Shown piece after piece: positions 32,685 to 43,600 of a stretch of 50,453 nt of DNA (positions within the stretch are counted from its first letter, which is position 1; every line of letters starts with the position of its first letter). The notes below the pieces were generated by a model. That model was not told the DNA's origin and did not search any database. It worked only from the letters and a program-made list of their open reading frames with translations. The stretch is from Mesotaenium endlicherianum. Taxonomy: Eukaryota; Streptophyta; Zygnematophyceae; Zygnematales; Mesotaeniaceae. The DNA lies in the NCBI GenBank assembly GCA_009602735.1, contig WELA01013098.1, forward strand, positions 179,331 through 229,783. The letters are read 5' to 3'. A program made the translations under genes and the position numbers.

Positions 32685-35600
32685 AGAGCCACCTGTGTGG
32701 ACAACAGGGTCCGACCCCACTTTACCCCCCAGCCGCTGCTGCTGCTGCAGCAGCTGTTGTGGCCACTGGGCCATCAGAATGCCACGATGACCAGGCTCAG
32801 CAGCAGCAGCAGCAGCAGCACTTGTGGCATCCCTGCCACTGCTGCTGAGACCGTTATTCATGGCCCGCAGGGGGAACGGGGTTCCATTGTAATTGTTGGT
32901 ATGATTTGATTGACCTTCTCCAAAACCCGATGCCTTCACAGCTGCCGCAGGTGAATGACCATCAAGCGCATATGGGGTGGCCCAAGGCGCTACTACTCCT
33001 GGTCGTGGCAGTGAAAGGGGTAGAAGCCGCTCATCCCCGCCGTGATGGTGATGATGATGCCCTGCTGCCACGGTAGGGGCTGAGGACGGAGGCAGGGGTA
33101 TGAGGTGGAGGTCGTCGTCGTCATCATCGCTATCACTCAGCTCTATTGGGGCCTCTGCCCGGCCAGCAGCAGCAGCTGCAGGAGCAGCAGCGCTGATGGC
33201 CGGGCCTCCTCCTAACATGGGCTGCTGCTGGGGCACTGGTGAGACGGCCGCCTGCTGCTGCTGCTGCTGCTCATGAGAAGCAGATTCTGTAAGGAGGAGG
33301 GGCGGCCTGTCATTGCTGCTGATGTCTTCTCCCCCCCCACCTCGTCCAGGAGGCCAGCTACAATCAACAATGGCAGCAGCAGCAGGAGGGTGAGGAGGGG
33401 AGGAAGTGGAGCCATAGATGGCGGGCGGCTTGGACCACGACTCATCAAGAGGAGGGCTGCTGCCAAAGCCGTAGCCGTAGCCATTGCGCACGCGCTTCAC
33501 GCCTCCACCCCCTGGGTCCCCCGCGCTCGCCTCCCTCCAGCAGTCTGTGGGCCTGCCACCCGATTCCGGCCTCGGCCGCCACATGCCATCTGCACGTATC
33601 TCCACATCTGTCACATCCTCTCCAAACTCCCCCATCTGCCCCAACCCACAAAACCAATCGCCGCCTCTTCTGGTGTTACAACCAAGGGGCCAGGCCAGGT
33701 CAGGCCAGGCCAGCAAGGAGCACGAGCACGAGCACGAGCACGTCAGGGCACAGCACAGCATGGCACGCACCAGAGAAGCAGCGATGCAGTTGAAGTAGGG
33801 GTCCACAATGAGATCCTCCACCGTGTAGCTCCCCAGGCACACCGGGCACTGCCACTGCCGCCCCGCTCGTCCCCCCCCCCNTCCCTGCTGTCAACCTGCA
33901 AGCCGTACGCGCACGGTAGCAAGGGCTCAGGACCAGCATCCTCGGCCCTTGGCGTACAGTTCCTTCCTCCTACGCCGGGCCGGCTCTACGCCTGGCACAC
34001 AGCCCTACGCCGCCAGCCCGACGCGCACGTGCACTCACCCCCCCCCCCAAGGCAGACCAACAGAGTCAGCCGTGTTCACATTTTTGCCCAGCTGCTGCTG
34101 CTAGCTGCATTACACCACCCAGTCCGCTGGCCAACCCGCGGCCTACCTTGCGAGCGCGCTGATTAATCTCCACCAACGTTCGCAGATCAAAGCCCCCCAT
34201 GTGCTGGCAGCCCCTGAAGCGTCCAGCTGTACATATCCGGGCCCCACTCATCTGTCACACGGGCACACAAGCAACGAGTGTCACGTCTTGGCTTGAACAC
34301 TTGGATAGTCAAGGAAGGGGTGAGGGGGGGTGGAGCACTCACCGGGTCGCGCATGCTGAGCACGGTCACGTCCTGCACCACCTCCAGGTCGCTGTCGCTA
34401 TCCCCGTCGCCGCTGGCCCCACGCTTGTCCAGCCCGCCCGCTACGCACCTCTTCACACGCGCCAGAGCGTCATCATACGACTCCCCCGCTGCCTCTGGAG
34501 GCACCATAGCAAGAACCTTCGCCCCACCCCACATCACCTCAGATAAGAGGAAGGGCAGAAAGGGAACAAACTGAGCCCAAATGGTAAACAGCTGAGACAC
34601 ACACACACACTCACACACACACAGAGAGAGAGAGAGGGGGGGGGGGACCTCTTGAAGAGAGCGGTGGGTGACAAAGCGGACGCCGACACAGAACCAGCGA
34701 GTGTCATGCGCTGTAATGGACAGGCGGTTGAGGCCTTCCCTGACCAGTCCCGAAATCTGCAGCAGCAGCAGCAGCAGCCAGTCAGAATGACGCACACGCG
34801 CCACAAACTGCCCTGCTTGCTGCAGCTGCAGATGGCGGCTGGCTAGGAATAAGGGTATGTACCGAGGCAGCATCCTCACGACCGTTGATGCCCAGCAGCT
34901 GCTGAGGTGGCCTGCTCGTGGCCTTCACGATTTGCCCTGCTCCCTCTCTCCAACCCTCCCTCCAGTTTGTCAACACCCTCAACCTCTCCTCTGCTTGCCA
35001 CCAGCTACGTCATCGGGGCCACAACCTGCTGCAGTTGCAGCTACAAGCAAGCAGCACATGGAAGTAGAAGTTGGCTCTCACCATTCACCCGCAGATCAGC
35101 GTGGGACGGCCAGTGGATCCGATTGGGCGACTTATCACTCAGCTGGACGCTGTACACCTGTCCAATCTCACCCCTCGACTTCTGTTAGCTCCACTGCGCC
35201 TCGCCCTGTTTAGTGAAAGGCGCTCGCAGATGGCAGAGGAGTAGAACCTGGAGGTCACAGCCGGGGAGCTGGAGGCTGTCGAGCTGCGGCCGCGTCAGGC
35301 TGAAGGTTCGATCTGCCTTCTGTTGCGGTTTATCCCTGCACCCCCTCCTCATCCTAACCCCAATATGTCAGAGCCTCCCCCCCCCCCCCTCTTCTCTCTC
35401 TCCATCTCTGCTCCATCTATTGGCTACCTGAGGACATGAAATACACAGCGAACGTGCAGAAACGCACCCAAAAAAGGCCGGCTGTAGCTTGACAGGCAGC
35501 AGTGGGTTGGCAACTGCCATCGTGAAGCTGTCACATGCACCACCCACGCAGCCGCACCAACCGCCCGACTATTAGTAACCCCTCAGTCCCCACAGCACAC

Positions 35601-36986
35601 AAAACAGCGAGCGGCAGCAAAAGGAGGAGGAGGAGGAGGAAGCGTGTAAGCACGTACGGGTCACCGCGCTGAAGGCGGCAAGTTTCACAAAAGAAGGTGG
35701 GCGGGACCTCGCGCGTGGCTGATGGCCCTGCAGTGTCGGCCCCGGGCTTGCTCTGATCCGCCTCTATCACACACTCCAGGTGCTGCCACACTCCACACCC
35801 CTTCCCGTCGCACTGCCCATCCAATCCCATCCAGCCCAATGCCTATGCCCGCCCTTGTTAGGCCTGCATGCTTTGCCAACACATACACTGGTACTTGCTG
35901 CGCCAGTAGCGCGTCCGTGCACACACGCACGCACACACACACACACACACAACAGAAGCCCGAGGCCTTGAGAAGAAAACAGCAAAAGCCCTCCCCCTAC
36001 CTGAATCATGGTGGAGCCTGTGTCTATGTTACTGCCACAGGGGCACTGGATGGAGCCTTCACTGGTGCCGCCACATGGAGCGGCACCAACCCCTCTAACG
36101 CTGCCTGTCCCTGCTGCTGCTGCTCTGGCCGTTCCCATGGTGTGGATCTCGCCATTATCCAAATTTCGCATTCGCCTGCTCTCCACAGGCACTAGTTTAG
36201 CCAAAGAGGTGGGGAACAGACATACAACTCACCTAACAGGACAGCGCACACCAGAGGCAATGTGAGGCAAATAGGCAGGACCTGTGAGGGCTTTAGGCAT
36301 ACCTAAAAACATCGTTGATGATGGAAACAGCAAGATGTGGCGACACCTGAATTTTTCCTGCAGCAGCAAAAGAAAAGCCCACATTCGTTATTTCCTAACG
36401 ATGTGTGTTCATATAACATGCATATGACAAACCTTGGAAGCAGCAAAATCATCAAAACACGACTAGCAACCTTCTGTGGCTTCAAACCTACCACGAACAG
36501 TGAGGACGTCCGCACCCTGAGGTGACAATAGTGAAAGTAGTCGATCTGATAGCAGCTGTCACCCCCTCACACGCTTTGTCAGTTGACATGATACTGACGA
36601 ACTCTGAAATGTACTTTGCTGGATTAGCATCAGCACATACTCATGATCCGCTTTACCAGGCAAATGGCTGCCCTATCAGCCACTCTGCCACAGACCCCAT
36701 CAAGACGCTAGCCAGCGGCCGTCTCCATCCTATAACTTTGTAAGCCTACGCACTACATGCAAATCCTTTCAATAATACACCTGTCACTAAACGTGATCCA
36801 TCACAGTTGCAAATAATACCTGCTTCTTCCCATGCTTAGGGAGGTTAAGAAGAGTAAGAGCATCCTTTAACTCCTTAATCCTGAAGGTGGACACCTGACG
36901 CTGCAGAAGAAGAAAACACAACTCGTTTGCCAGAGGCCGTAATAAGCATCGACCAAGCAGTAACTTACAACTTTCACTCGCAACAT
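32245..36986 (-). CDS. SIZ1: SIZ1-type E3 SUMO-protein ligase (SAP, PHD, PINIT, SP-RING)
   Basis: Exons from the 5' end: 36969-36986 (ATG, donor GTAAGT), 36820-36900 ([22 protein letters not shown]), one unresolved (candidate 36433-36473), 36303-36357, 36001-36175 and 35658-35812 ([28 protein letters not shown]), 35468-35527, 35248-35335, 35082-35157, 34863-34936, 34649-34756 (PINIT), 34343-34516, 34147-34251, 33771-33854 (SP-RING), 32693-33635 and 32245-32399. Phases agree at all resolved joins, giving about 800 residues. SIZ1 moves SUMO from its E2 onto nuclear substrates; the PHD finger is typical of the plant branch. In the SP-RING, the zinc ligands C-x-H (GCQHMGG) and C-x2-C (QCPVCLG) are present, but two normally invariant cysteines are Asp (RDPMSG) and Gly (HMGGFD). 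A SUMO-interacting stretch ([12 protein letters not shown]) lies near 33105-33150, and the tail is rich in Ala, Gln and His. The gap in the SAP part could be one more small exon or an exon with a non-standard site. Confidence 0.92.
32645..32684. repeat. Compound (TG)n(GA)n microsatellite in the last SIZ1 intron
   Basis: About eight TG units run straight into about twelve GA units. The tract lies 9 bases inside the intron from the donor at 32692 (minus strand). Confidence 0.85.
34596..34648. repeat. Compound microsatellite abutting a SIZ1 splice donor
   Basis: On the plus strand the tract is (AC)n, then (AG)n, then a run of about 11 G. Read on the minus strand, the exon ending CAAGAG is followed directly by GT, then C x 11, (TC)n and (TG)n, so the 5' splice site GTCCCC is itself part of the simple repeat. 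Confidence 0.8.
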
Positions 36987-38042
36987 CTTCCTTTCTGACT
37001 CAAAGAATCCACGTCAAGCTTGACTAGCGAAGGCTACGAAAGAATATGAACCAGGTGTCAACGGCATGAGTACCTTGGCGTGGACAAGAGAATCGTCCAT
37101 TTATATCACGATGGGCGTGAGTTCTTCTCCATGAACTAAACTCTCGAAACGCGCCTGAATGTTGAGCTAACCCAACTTGAAAACTGCTCCTAGGCTACTG
37201 CTCCATGCATGTCGATGAACGGGAACATACTTGTTACCCTGAACATGGCTTCCATCATCCGTGAGCGTGAGCTTGACCCGACAAAAAAAGTTTATAGGGG
37301 CGCAAGATGTTCCTCTCGATATATACATCCTGGCATACTTTGCATAGCTTCTTTGCATCGCATATAGTAACATTTTGATTGTGAGACGCCGTACAGCGGC
37401 CTGCACCAAAGATGGGGCAAGATGTCTTGGCGACTTTGAAATTTGCAGATAGGAAGATATTTCATTCAGTACGGCTGCTACAATTTGCCATAAAATTGCT
37501 CTTGCGCCGACGCGCCTCTCCAGGCGCCTCTCTTCTCTCCACTTTAGGGCCAGAGTAAAAGTGGTCAAACTGGGCCAAACGCGTACAATTGCGTACAATG
37601 CAAGTCCGCCACTCCACCGGACCAATCGGCCTGAATTGGCCACTATCCGCTAAAGGCAGAGACTCCACGTCGTACCTAGTACAGAAATGAAGCTAGCTTA
37701 AGTGAGCGCAACCCGGCGTTACCACTTGCCACGGTAGTCTGTTTGACCTCTCCGGGCTGCTCCGGGCAGGTTCAAAACAGTTCAAAATGATTGTAGGAAA
37801 AATAGTATAAAACCTTCACCCGGTTGACGTACAATCATACAAAGTTTATGCTGACTTGGAGGTGCTTAGTATATATATGCATCAAATTCAATCCTCAAAA
37901 TGTCCATGAACTACTACAATTGGATAAAATAAAAAATAAGGCCCCATCAAGATGCCGGGTGGAAGAGCCTACGTCATTTTTGTAGCAAGGTGCTTAAGTG
38001 ATCGTCGCAAGTTGAGCTGTGAAGCCTGCACCGAGCGCAGCA
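36987..38042. promoter_or_regulatory. Divergent upstream region between SIZ1 and PSA2
   Basis: The two ATGs point away from each other across 1056 bases, so both promoters must lie here or overlap. The part nearest PSA2 is AT-rich, with TATATATATGC at about 37871-37880 as a weak TATA candidate about 170 bases before the PSA2 ATG. No gene is seen inside. Confidence 0.45.
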
Positions 38043-39496
38043 ATGGCTGCCTCCTCGCTTCTTGGTTTTAGTCTTAGTGCATCATGTGGTCGAGGTGTAG
38101 GAAATCTATTTGATTCGGAGTCGCTATCAAATGAAGCAACTCCGAGAGCTTCTAACTTGGCCACTTGTTGGAAGGGAGGAGAGCTTCTTCTCACCTCTTC
38201 CAAAAAGTCTGGGCCGCACCTGCATTCACAAGTACTCACTATTCCAAAATAGAATTCTGAAGTCATTCCAAGGATTTGAAAGAATGTACTATAGTGTTAT
38301 AAGCTTCTTCTACTTAATAGCTTGCAATCTAGACTCGACTATTTTACCTATGTGTTACGCCTGTATTGATTGTTTACCCGTGACTGCTTACGCTTATTGT
38401 GTTTCTAATGCTTGAGGCTGAAGTGCACCTGACGCGAAGGGCGTAGACGTATTCGAGTGATGGGGAGTACTTTATTTGGTGCTTGGCACAGGCAGGTTTG
38501 AGTGAGTCTAGCAGCTGAGTGTCTTATTAAGAAGACACATTTCTGTTGCAACACGCAGAGACAAGTGTATGCTTCAGCGAGGAAGCAAAGCAGGGACTGC
38601 TCATCAATGTTATCTGCCACATCGTCTGAGGTGGGCTTCTATTAAGTGCCCGTTTAACGCCCTATCTTCGAGTCTTGTATTCAACCCCTCTTGAAGGGGT
38701 TCACGGCGTCGTCCTTGGTGAACACGTCAGAAGAGAGTTGAACACCTGCAAATGGTGAAAGCATGGACCTGTCAATATACAATGGTACTGTGGCTCCATG
38801 GCGGCCCAAATTTAGCGCTTGCAGATGTCTACATGCTTCTGGCAAATTATGTGCGCTCGGCCACATGATAAGGCCTTTGGCATATGTGTTGAGGCAGGGG
38901 GGTTGCGAGGAGAATGAAGCCCAAGAAGCAGCACCTCCTGCACCACCAGTGTCAAGACGACAAGTGCTGTGCGCCACATGTGCAGCTGGCCTAGCTGTGG
39001 CCACAAGTTCGCACGCAGAGCATGCCGATGCAGCAGAAGAGAGCGGCGACGCAGCAGCTTTATCGCCACCCCCCCCCTCCTACTGCAGAAACTGCCAGGG
39101 CTCTGGCGCCGTTGTCTGTACGTGCACACTTTCCTCTTGCCCCTTTTGTTCTTCACGGCGTGATTGTTACTGGCACAGTCTTGGCAGCTCAACATTGCAT
39201 GGCAGCTTGCCAGTCACTTGTAAAACGAAGTGACGGGCGTTATATATTGAGGAAGGTACAAAGTGACCGCAATAGGTTGAGCAACTCCCGCACCCCTCTG
39301 TCTTGCCTGACTGGTTGATGGTTGTGGGGGACACTTAACAGGCGACATGTGCGGAGGTACCGGCAAATGGAAGGCTCTCAACCGCAAGCGCGTCAAGGAC
39401 AGTTACGAGTTTACTGAGTGCCCAAACTGCTACGGTCAGTCCCCACCCCTATATTACTGAGGGAAGGAGAGGGTGCCAGGTGCTGTGTATGTGTGC

Positions 39497-39557
<61 letters not shown>

Positions 39558-39745
39558 GCAAAGCCACGTGAGGCAACAAAATTACAGAAGGGCCAATTGG
39601 GGAGTATGGTGCAGGGCGAGGGAAGCTGGTGTGCCCGGTGTGTCTGGGAACAGGCCAGGCCAATGCCAAGGGGCTTCTGCGCCGCCCCGAGGCCAAGGAG
39701 CTGCTCGATCAGATGTATCACGGCCGCCTCCTCCCCAAGATGTAG
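38043..39745 (+). CDS. PSA2: Thylakoid DnaJ-type zinc-finger protein, PSA2/EDA3-like
   Basis: Four exons, 38043-38231, 38898-39117, 39342-39434 and 39615-39745, are phase-consistent and encode 210 residues. Four C-x2-C-x-G-x-G motifs follow each other: [24 protein letters not shown] (split by an intron) and CPVCLGTG. A conserved tail ([16 protein letters not shown]) closes the protein. This is the pattern of PSA2 (Arabidopsis At2g34860), a thylakoid-lumen protein needed for photosystem I accumulation with thiol-disulfide activity; the related LQY1 lacks this tail. The N-terminus is rich in Ser and Ala with few acidic residues, as in chloroplast transit peptides. Residues about 80-100 contain SRRQVL followed by an Ala-rich segment, like a twin-arginine lumen signal. 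The start of exon 2 is my best acceptor; the first 60 residues are the least certain. A poly(A)-signal-like AATAAA lies at about 39955. Confidence 0.85.
39501..39554. repeat. (GT)27 microsatellite in PSA2 intron 3
   Basis: Twenty-seven perfect GT units lie between exon 3 (ending 39434) and exon 4 (starting 39615), filling nearly a third of this 180-base intron. Confidence 0.95.
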
Positions 39746-40653
39746 TTTATTTCCTTGTGGGCCTTCCGTCCTCCGAGAACTTGCAGTGTGTATGCATGAA
39801 CATGGTGATCATGTTGCTGGCCATAATCAATCGGTTGCTCTGGTCCATAATTGAGGCTTAGGCCGTCCCTCAGTTCCCCAAATTGATGCTCCTACGAGTT
39901 TCCCCTCAATTTTTCAAGCTAGCACGGCAGAGGAGCTTTTTGTATATCATTTAGAATAAAGTCGTGAGATTCATGACGCACTCTCTTCCTCCTGAAGCTG
40001 GAGGTATCTGATTATTGGAAGGAAAAACTGCTAGTTGTTGCAAAGCTACCTATTATGTGGAACTTGCTGTAAGGCGGCCAAAGCTGAAGTTGCAGATTGA
40101 GGTAGTGTTATGGTGACAGATGCACTGATCGATTGGCCACTTCGTTGACTGGAATTAGGCTACGATGGCACAGACTCAAGAAGCCAGTGAGCATTCATCA
40201 TGATCGTATGGTTAGGCCTCAGATATTGTAGGACTCATTCACTATCAATGATGTGCATCTGCGTGGAAGATTTTGAAGGGCAGGAAGCAGCAGTGTCTGT
40301 TGTGATAATGCATTCACTCGTGGCTGACAAATCCATCAGTGCACTGATCCTGCCACGGGGGAGTATGTTGTGGAACACGTGACAGTCACGTGCAGCACCG
40401 TCAGTACCATAGTAGAATACCATGCATATCTCTAGTTCCTGAATGCCAATCAAAGGTAAATAGGCATTGGAAAAGTATCTGCTTTCTGTCCTTGGTAGTG
40501 ATGAAGTTACCTACCACCCTACAAGTCCAGTCCGTCTACTGTGTCCTGCGTGACACAACCAAGCCCTGCTAATGCTTCACATATAGATATGTACCTGGGC
40601 CTGCAAAGAGACTGCTGGCTACAGTGGACACATTCCATAAGCAATATTCTTAA
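39746..40653. other. Intergenic region between convergent genes
   Basis: This is 0.9 kb between the stop of PSA2 (plus) and the stop of the channel gene (minus). It contains the probable PSA2 poly(A) signal near 39955. Only short non-conserved frames are present. Confidence 0.5.
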
Positions 40654-43600
40654 CTATTCTTCGAGAGCGAAGACCACAAAACTGTCGCCAGGTGACCATT
40701 TGCGTCGCAGGGCCTTGTTGGGCGGGTTGATCACGGCAGCCTCAGCAGAGGCCAGACGATAGCCTATGATGAGCTCCATACGCTGCCGCCCTCGGAGCAT
40801 GACCTCAAAAAAGCTGAGCTCCTCCTTGTGGGGGCTCAGGTACATCTCTGCCGCCCGAATGTACATCTCATTGCCCTGCCACCCACCGAGCCACCGAGCA
40901 AGCAGCAAGAGGCAACCGCCAGCTCCTTTCCAATCACCCATCAGCCCATCCTCGATGTTTGCTCAATGAGTCGAGCGAGAGAGTGCAGATTGAAGGACGC
41001 ACCTCTTCTGCAAAGAGCTCTTCCAGGACGCGATTGATTTCGCGGTCTTCCGCCACCTGCCCGTCCCCACCCAGGTCCCCGTCCCAGCATCGTGGCAATC
41101 GTCGACCGTCAAATGAGCAAGAGAAGCAGCAGCAGCAGCAGCAGGGGCATGCAGATGGCAGGGAGGGGAAGGCGGAGGAGTACCATGGCCAGGGCCATGG
41201 AGACGAGCTCGTTGCTGAGCACGTAGTCGCTGATCTTGGACACGGCCACCAGGCTGCGCGTGCGCGAGTCCAGGATCTCCGAAATCACTATGGACTGCTG
41301 CGACGCATGCTGCATCTGCCGCACCCACGACGAAGAGGACGTGGGCGCGGACACAGGCGCACTTCCCGGCTCGCGTTGTTGGCTGTGCGCCTGCTGCGCT
41401 CCCCCCCCCGCGCTCGGGCTCACGCTCCAGTGAGGCAGCCGCTTGGACTGCCACCATCACATCCCATCATAACGCCAGCTCAGCAGCAGCAGCAGCAGCA
41501 GCAGAAGCAGCAGGCTGAGCAGAGCAATGCACAACAACAAAGAGGCACAGCACGCACCTGGATATCGCGAATGAGAAGCAGGGTGGCAAGTGAGCGCGAG
41601 TCGGCACTGATCACTGTGCCCTCCGTGCCCTCGTCCGCTAGAATCAGAATCTGCCACCCTCATCCGCAGCAGCAGCAACATCAGCACCATCAGTGGGGGC
41701 TGCTCACCTCCACCCATTCACTCACTCACAGCACAGCTGCGGCTGCATGCACGCACACATCCCTTCTTACCGAGTCAAACGTTTCCAGGGGCAAGCTCTC
41801 CAGGTGGCGGCGAATGACAGCATTGCCACAGCGATGGACGAGCGTGATGTTGTGCAGCTCCCCGGGGTTCAGGCCCCCCTCCAGCAGTCGCTTCTCCCTC
41901 TCCTCCACCGCCACGTCTGAAAACATCCACAGCTCCGACCCCGCCGCCAGGAATGCCTCCAGCACCTGCATGCATGTGCTTGTGAGTGAGTGAGTGAGTA
42001 AGTGAGTGAGGGCCTCCTTCGTTGACGCCCTCAAGCTCAGAGGACGCGCGGAACACAAAGAGGGGGCAGGAGCACGCACAACAATCATGTCATCAATGTC
42101 GCGCCGCCAGCCGCAGAAGAGCATCTTCTCCGGCAGCTTTGGCGGCAGCACAACGCGGGGCAAGGCCCCCCTCACGGCGTCGGGCGGCGGTCCCGGCGCA
42201 TAAGAGTCGTCGTCTTCCGCCACCACGAGCAGGGCATCGTGCGGCTGCAGCACGTAGGAGTCCTCCGGATTCAGCACGATGCGGCCGCTCTCCGCTGCGA
42301 TCTTGACGCCGATGGGCACGGCGTCGGGAAAGCGCACAAGCGCGTCGCCAAACGTGACGCCCGCCAGCTGCGGCCAGCGCTTCATGTAAAACTCGCAATT
42401 GTCAAAGCCCAGGATGTCCTCCCAGATCTGCGCCAGGCCAGGCTGGCGCGCGCACTGGATCATGAGGCGGCCGATGACGTCGTGCGCCACCACCGTCTCG
42501 ATGAGGTGCCCGCCTACCAGCTTCACCAGCTGCTCGTTGTCGAGGTCGCTGAGCTCCACGACCACGTGGCCGCGCAGCCCCTCGCGCACGCCGGTCAGGC
42601 TCAGCACCACGCGCAGCGCGCGCGCGTCGCTCTGGTCTGCGTCGTCCACGTCCTCCGCCACCACGATGATGCAGCGCGCCGTGGCCACGGACACGCGCTT
42701 CAGGTCCGCCAGCACCAGCGGCGAGCCCGAGCGGCAGATGAAGGAGGTGCCCAGCGGCGGCAGCTCCATGCGCGCGATGTCCGCCTCCATCTCCTCCTTG
42801 TCGCGCTCCGCCAGGATCACCACCACGCCGCCGCCCATGCTGTGGTTGGCCTTGGCCAGCTGCGTGAGCAGCGACGCCAGCTTGTCGCTCCAGCCCAGCA
42901 CCAGCGCGTGGCGGCTCTCCACCACCTCGCTGCGGCCCTTGCGCAGCGAGTCCACCTTCTCCGAGATGGCGTCCGACACCAGCCCCAGCATCAGCGCAAA
43001 CACCAGCATGCCGCCGAAGCTCACGCTCACGGCCACCACGCGCGGCCCCAGGCCCGCGCTGTCCGCGTGGTTGCCGCTGTCCGCCACGTACGTCCACGCC
43101 AGCCACAGCGCGTCCGCCAGCGCCAGCCCGCCCTGCGCGCTCACGGCGTACAGTGCCAGGCCCCCCAGTGCTATCAGCAGCACGGTGGCGCCCAGCAGCG
43201 CCACGGGCTTCACAAAGGAGTGCGTGGAGAAGAGCACGTCCACGCGGTACGCCACGCGCTTCGACACCGCCACCTCCACCTCCTCCTCCTCTTCCCCCGC
43301 GCCTGCGCCCCGCCCCAGGCGCAGGAGACGCGCGGGCACGTGGTCCATGAAGTGGAGCAGCAGCAGCGGCAGCACCAGCGCCAGCACCGACACCATCAGC
43401 GCCAGCTTCCGCATCGTGCCATCCCTTTCTTCCTCGCCCTCCTCTTCCTCCTTCACCGTGTCCTCGGCCTGTGGCTTCCCGGCAGCCGAGCCTCCTCCTC
43501 TTCCTCCTCCTCCTGTCTCATCACCACCAGCTTCGTACCGACAACCTTCTCGTGCCGGTGCCAACGACGTCACAGAGGGAGCTAGAGTGATGCGCATGGC

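Noticed and set aside
32493..34166. Plus-strand frames opposite SIZ1
   Set aside because: They are shadows of CAG/GCA-rich SIZ1 coding sequence; the minus-strand exons have consistent phases and recognised domains.
37167..37643. 158-codon minus-strand frame upstream of SIZ1
   Set aside because: It has no known domain and mixed composition, and it lies in the SIZ1-PSA2 divergent spacer without splice-site or homology support.
38763..39233. PSA2 as an intronless start at 38763
   Set aside because: The frame upstream of 38898 is open but lacks plastid-signal character, while exon 38043-38231 joined at an AG at 38897 gives correct phase and a transit-peptide-like start. I keep this as the second choice.
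38898..39745. Assignment of the zinc-finger gene to LQY1 or BSD2
   Set aside because: Those relatives have similar CxxCxGxG repeats, but the WKALNRKR segment and the [12 protein letters not shown] tail fit PSA2 better from what I remember of the families.
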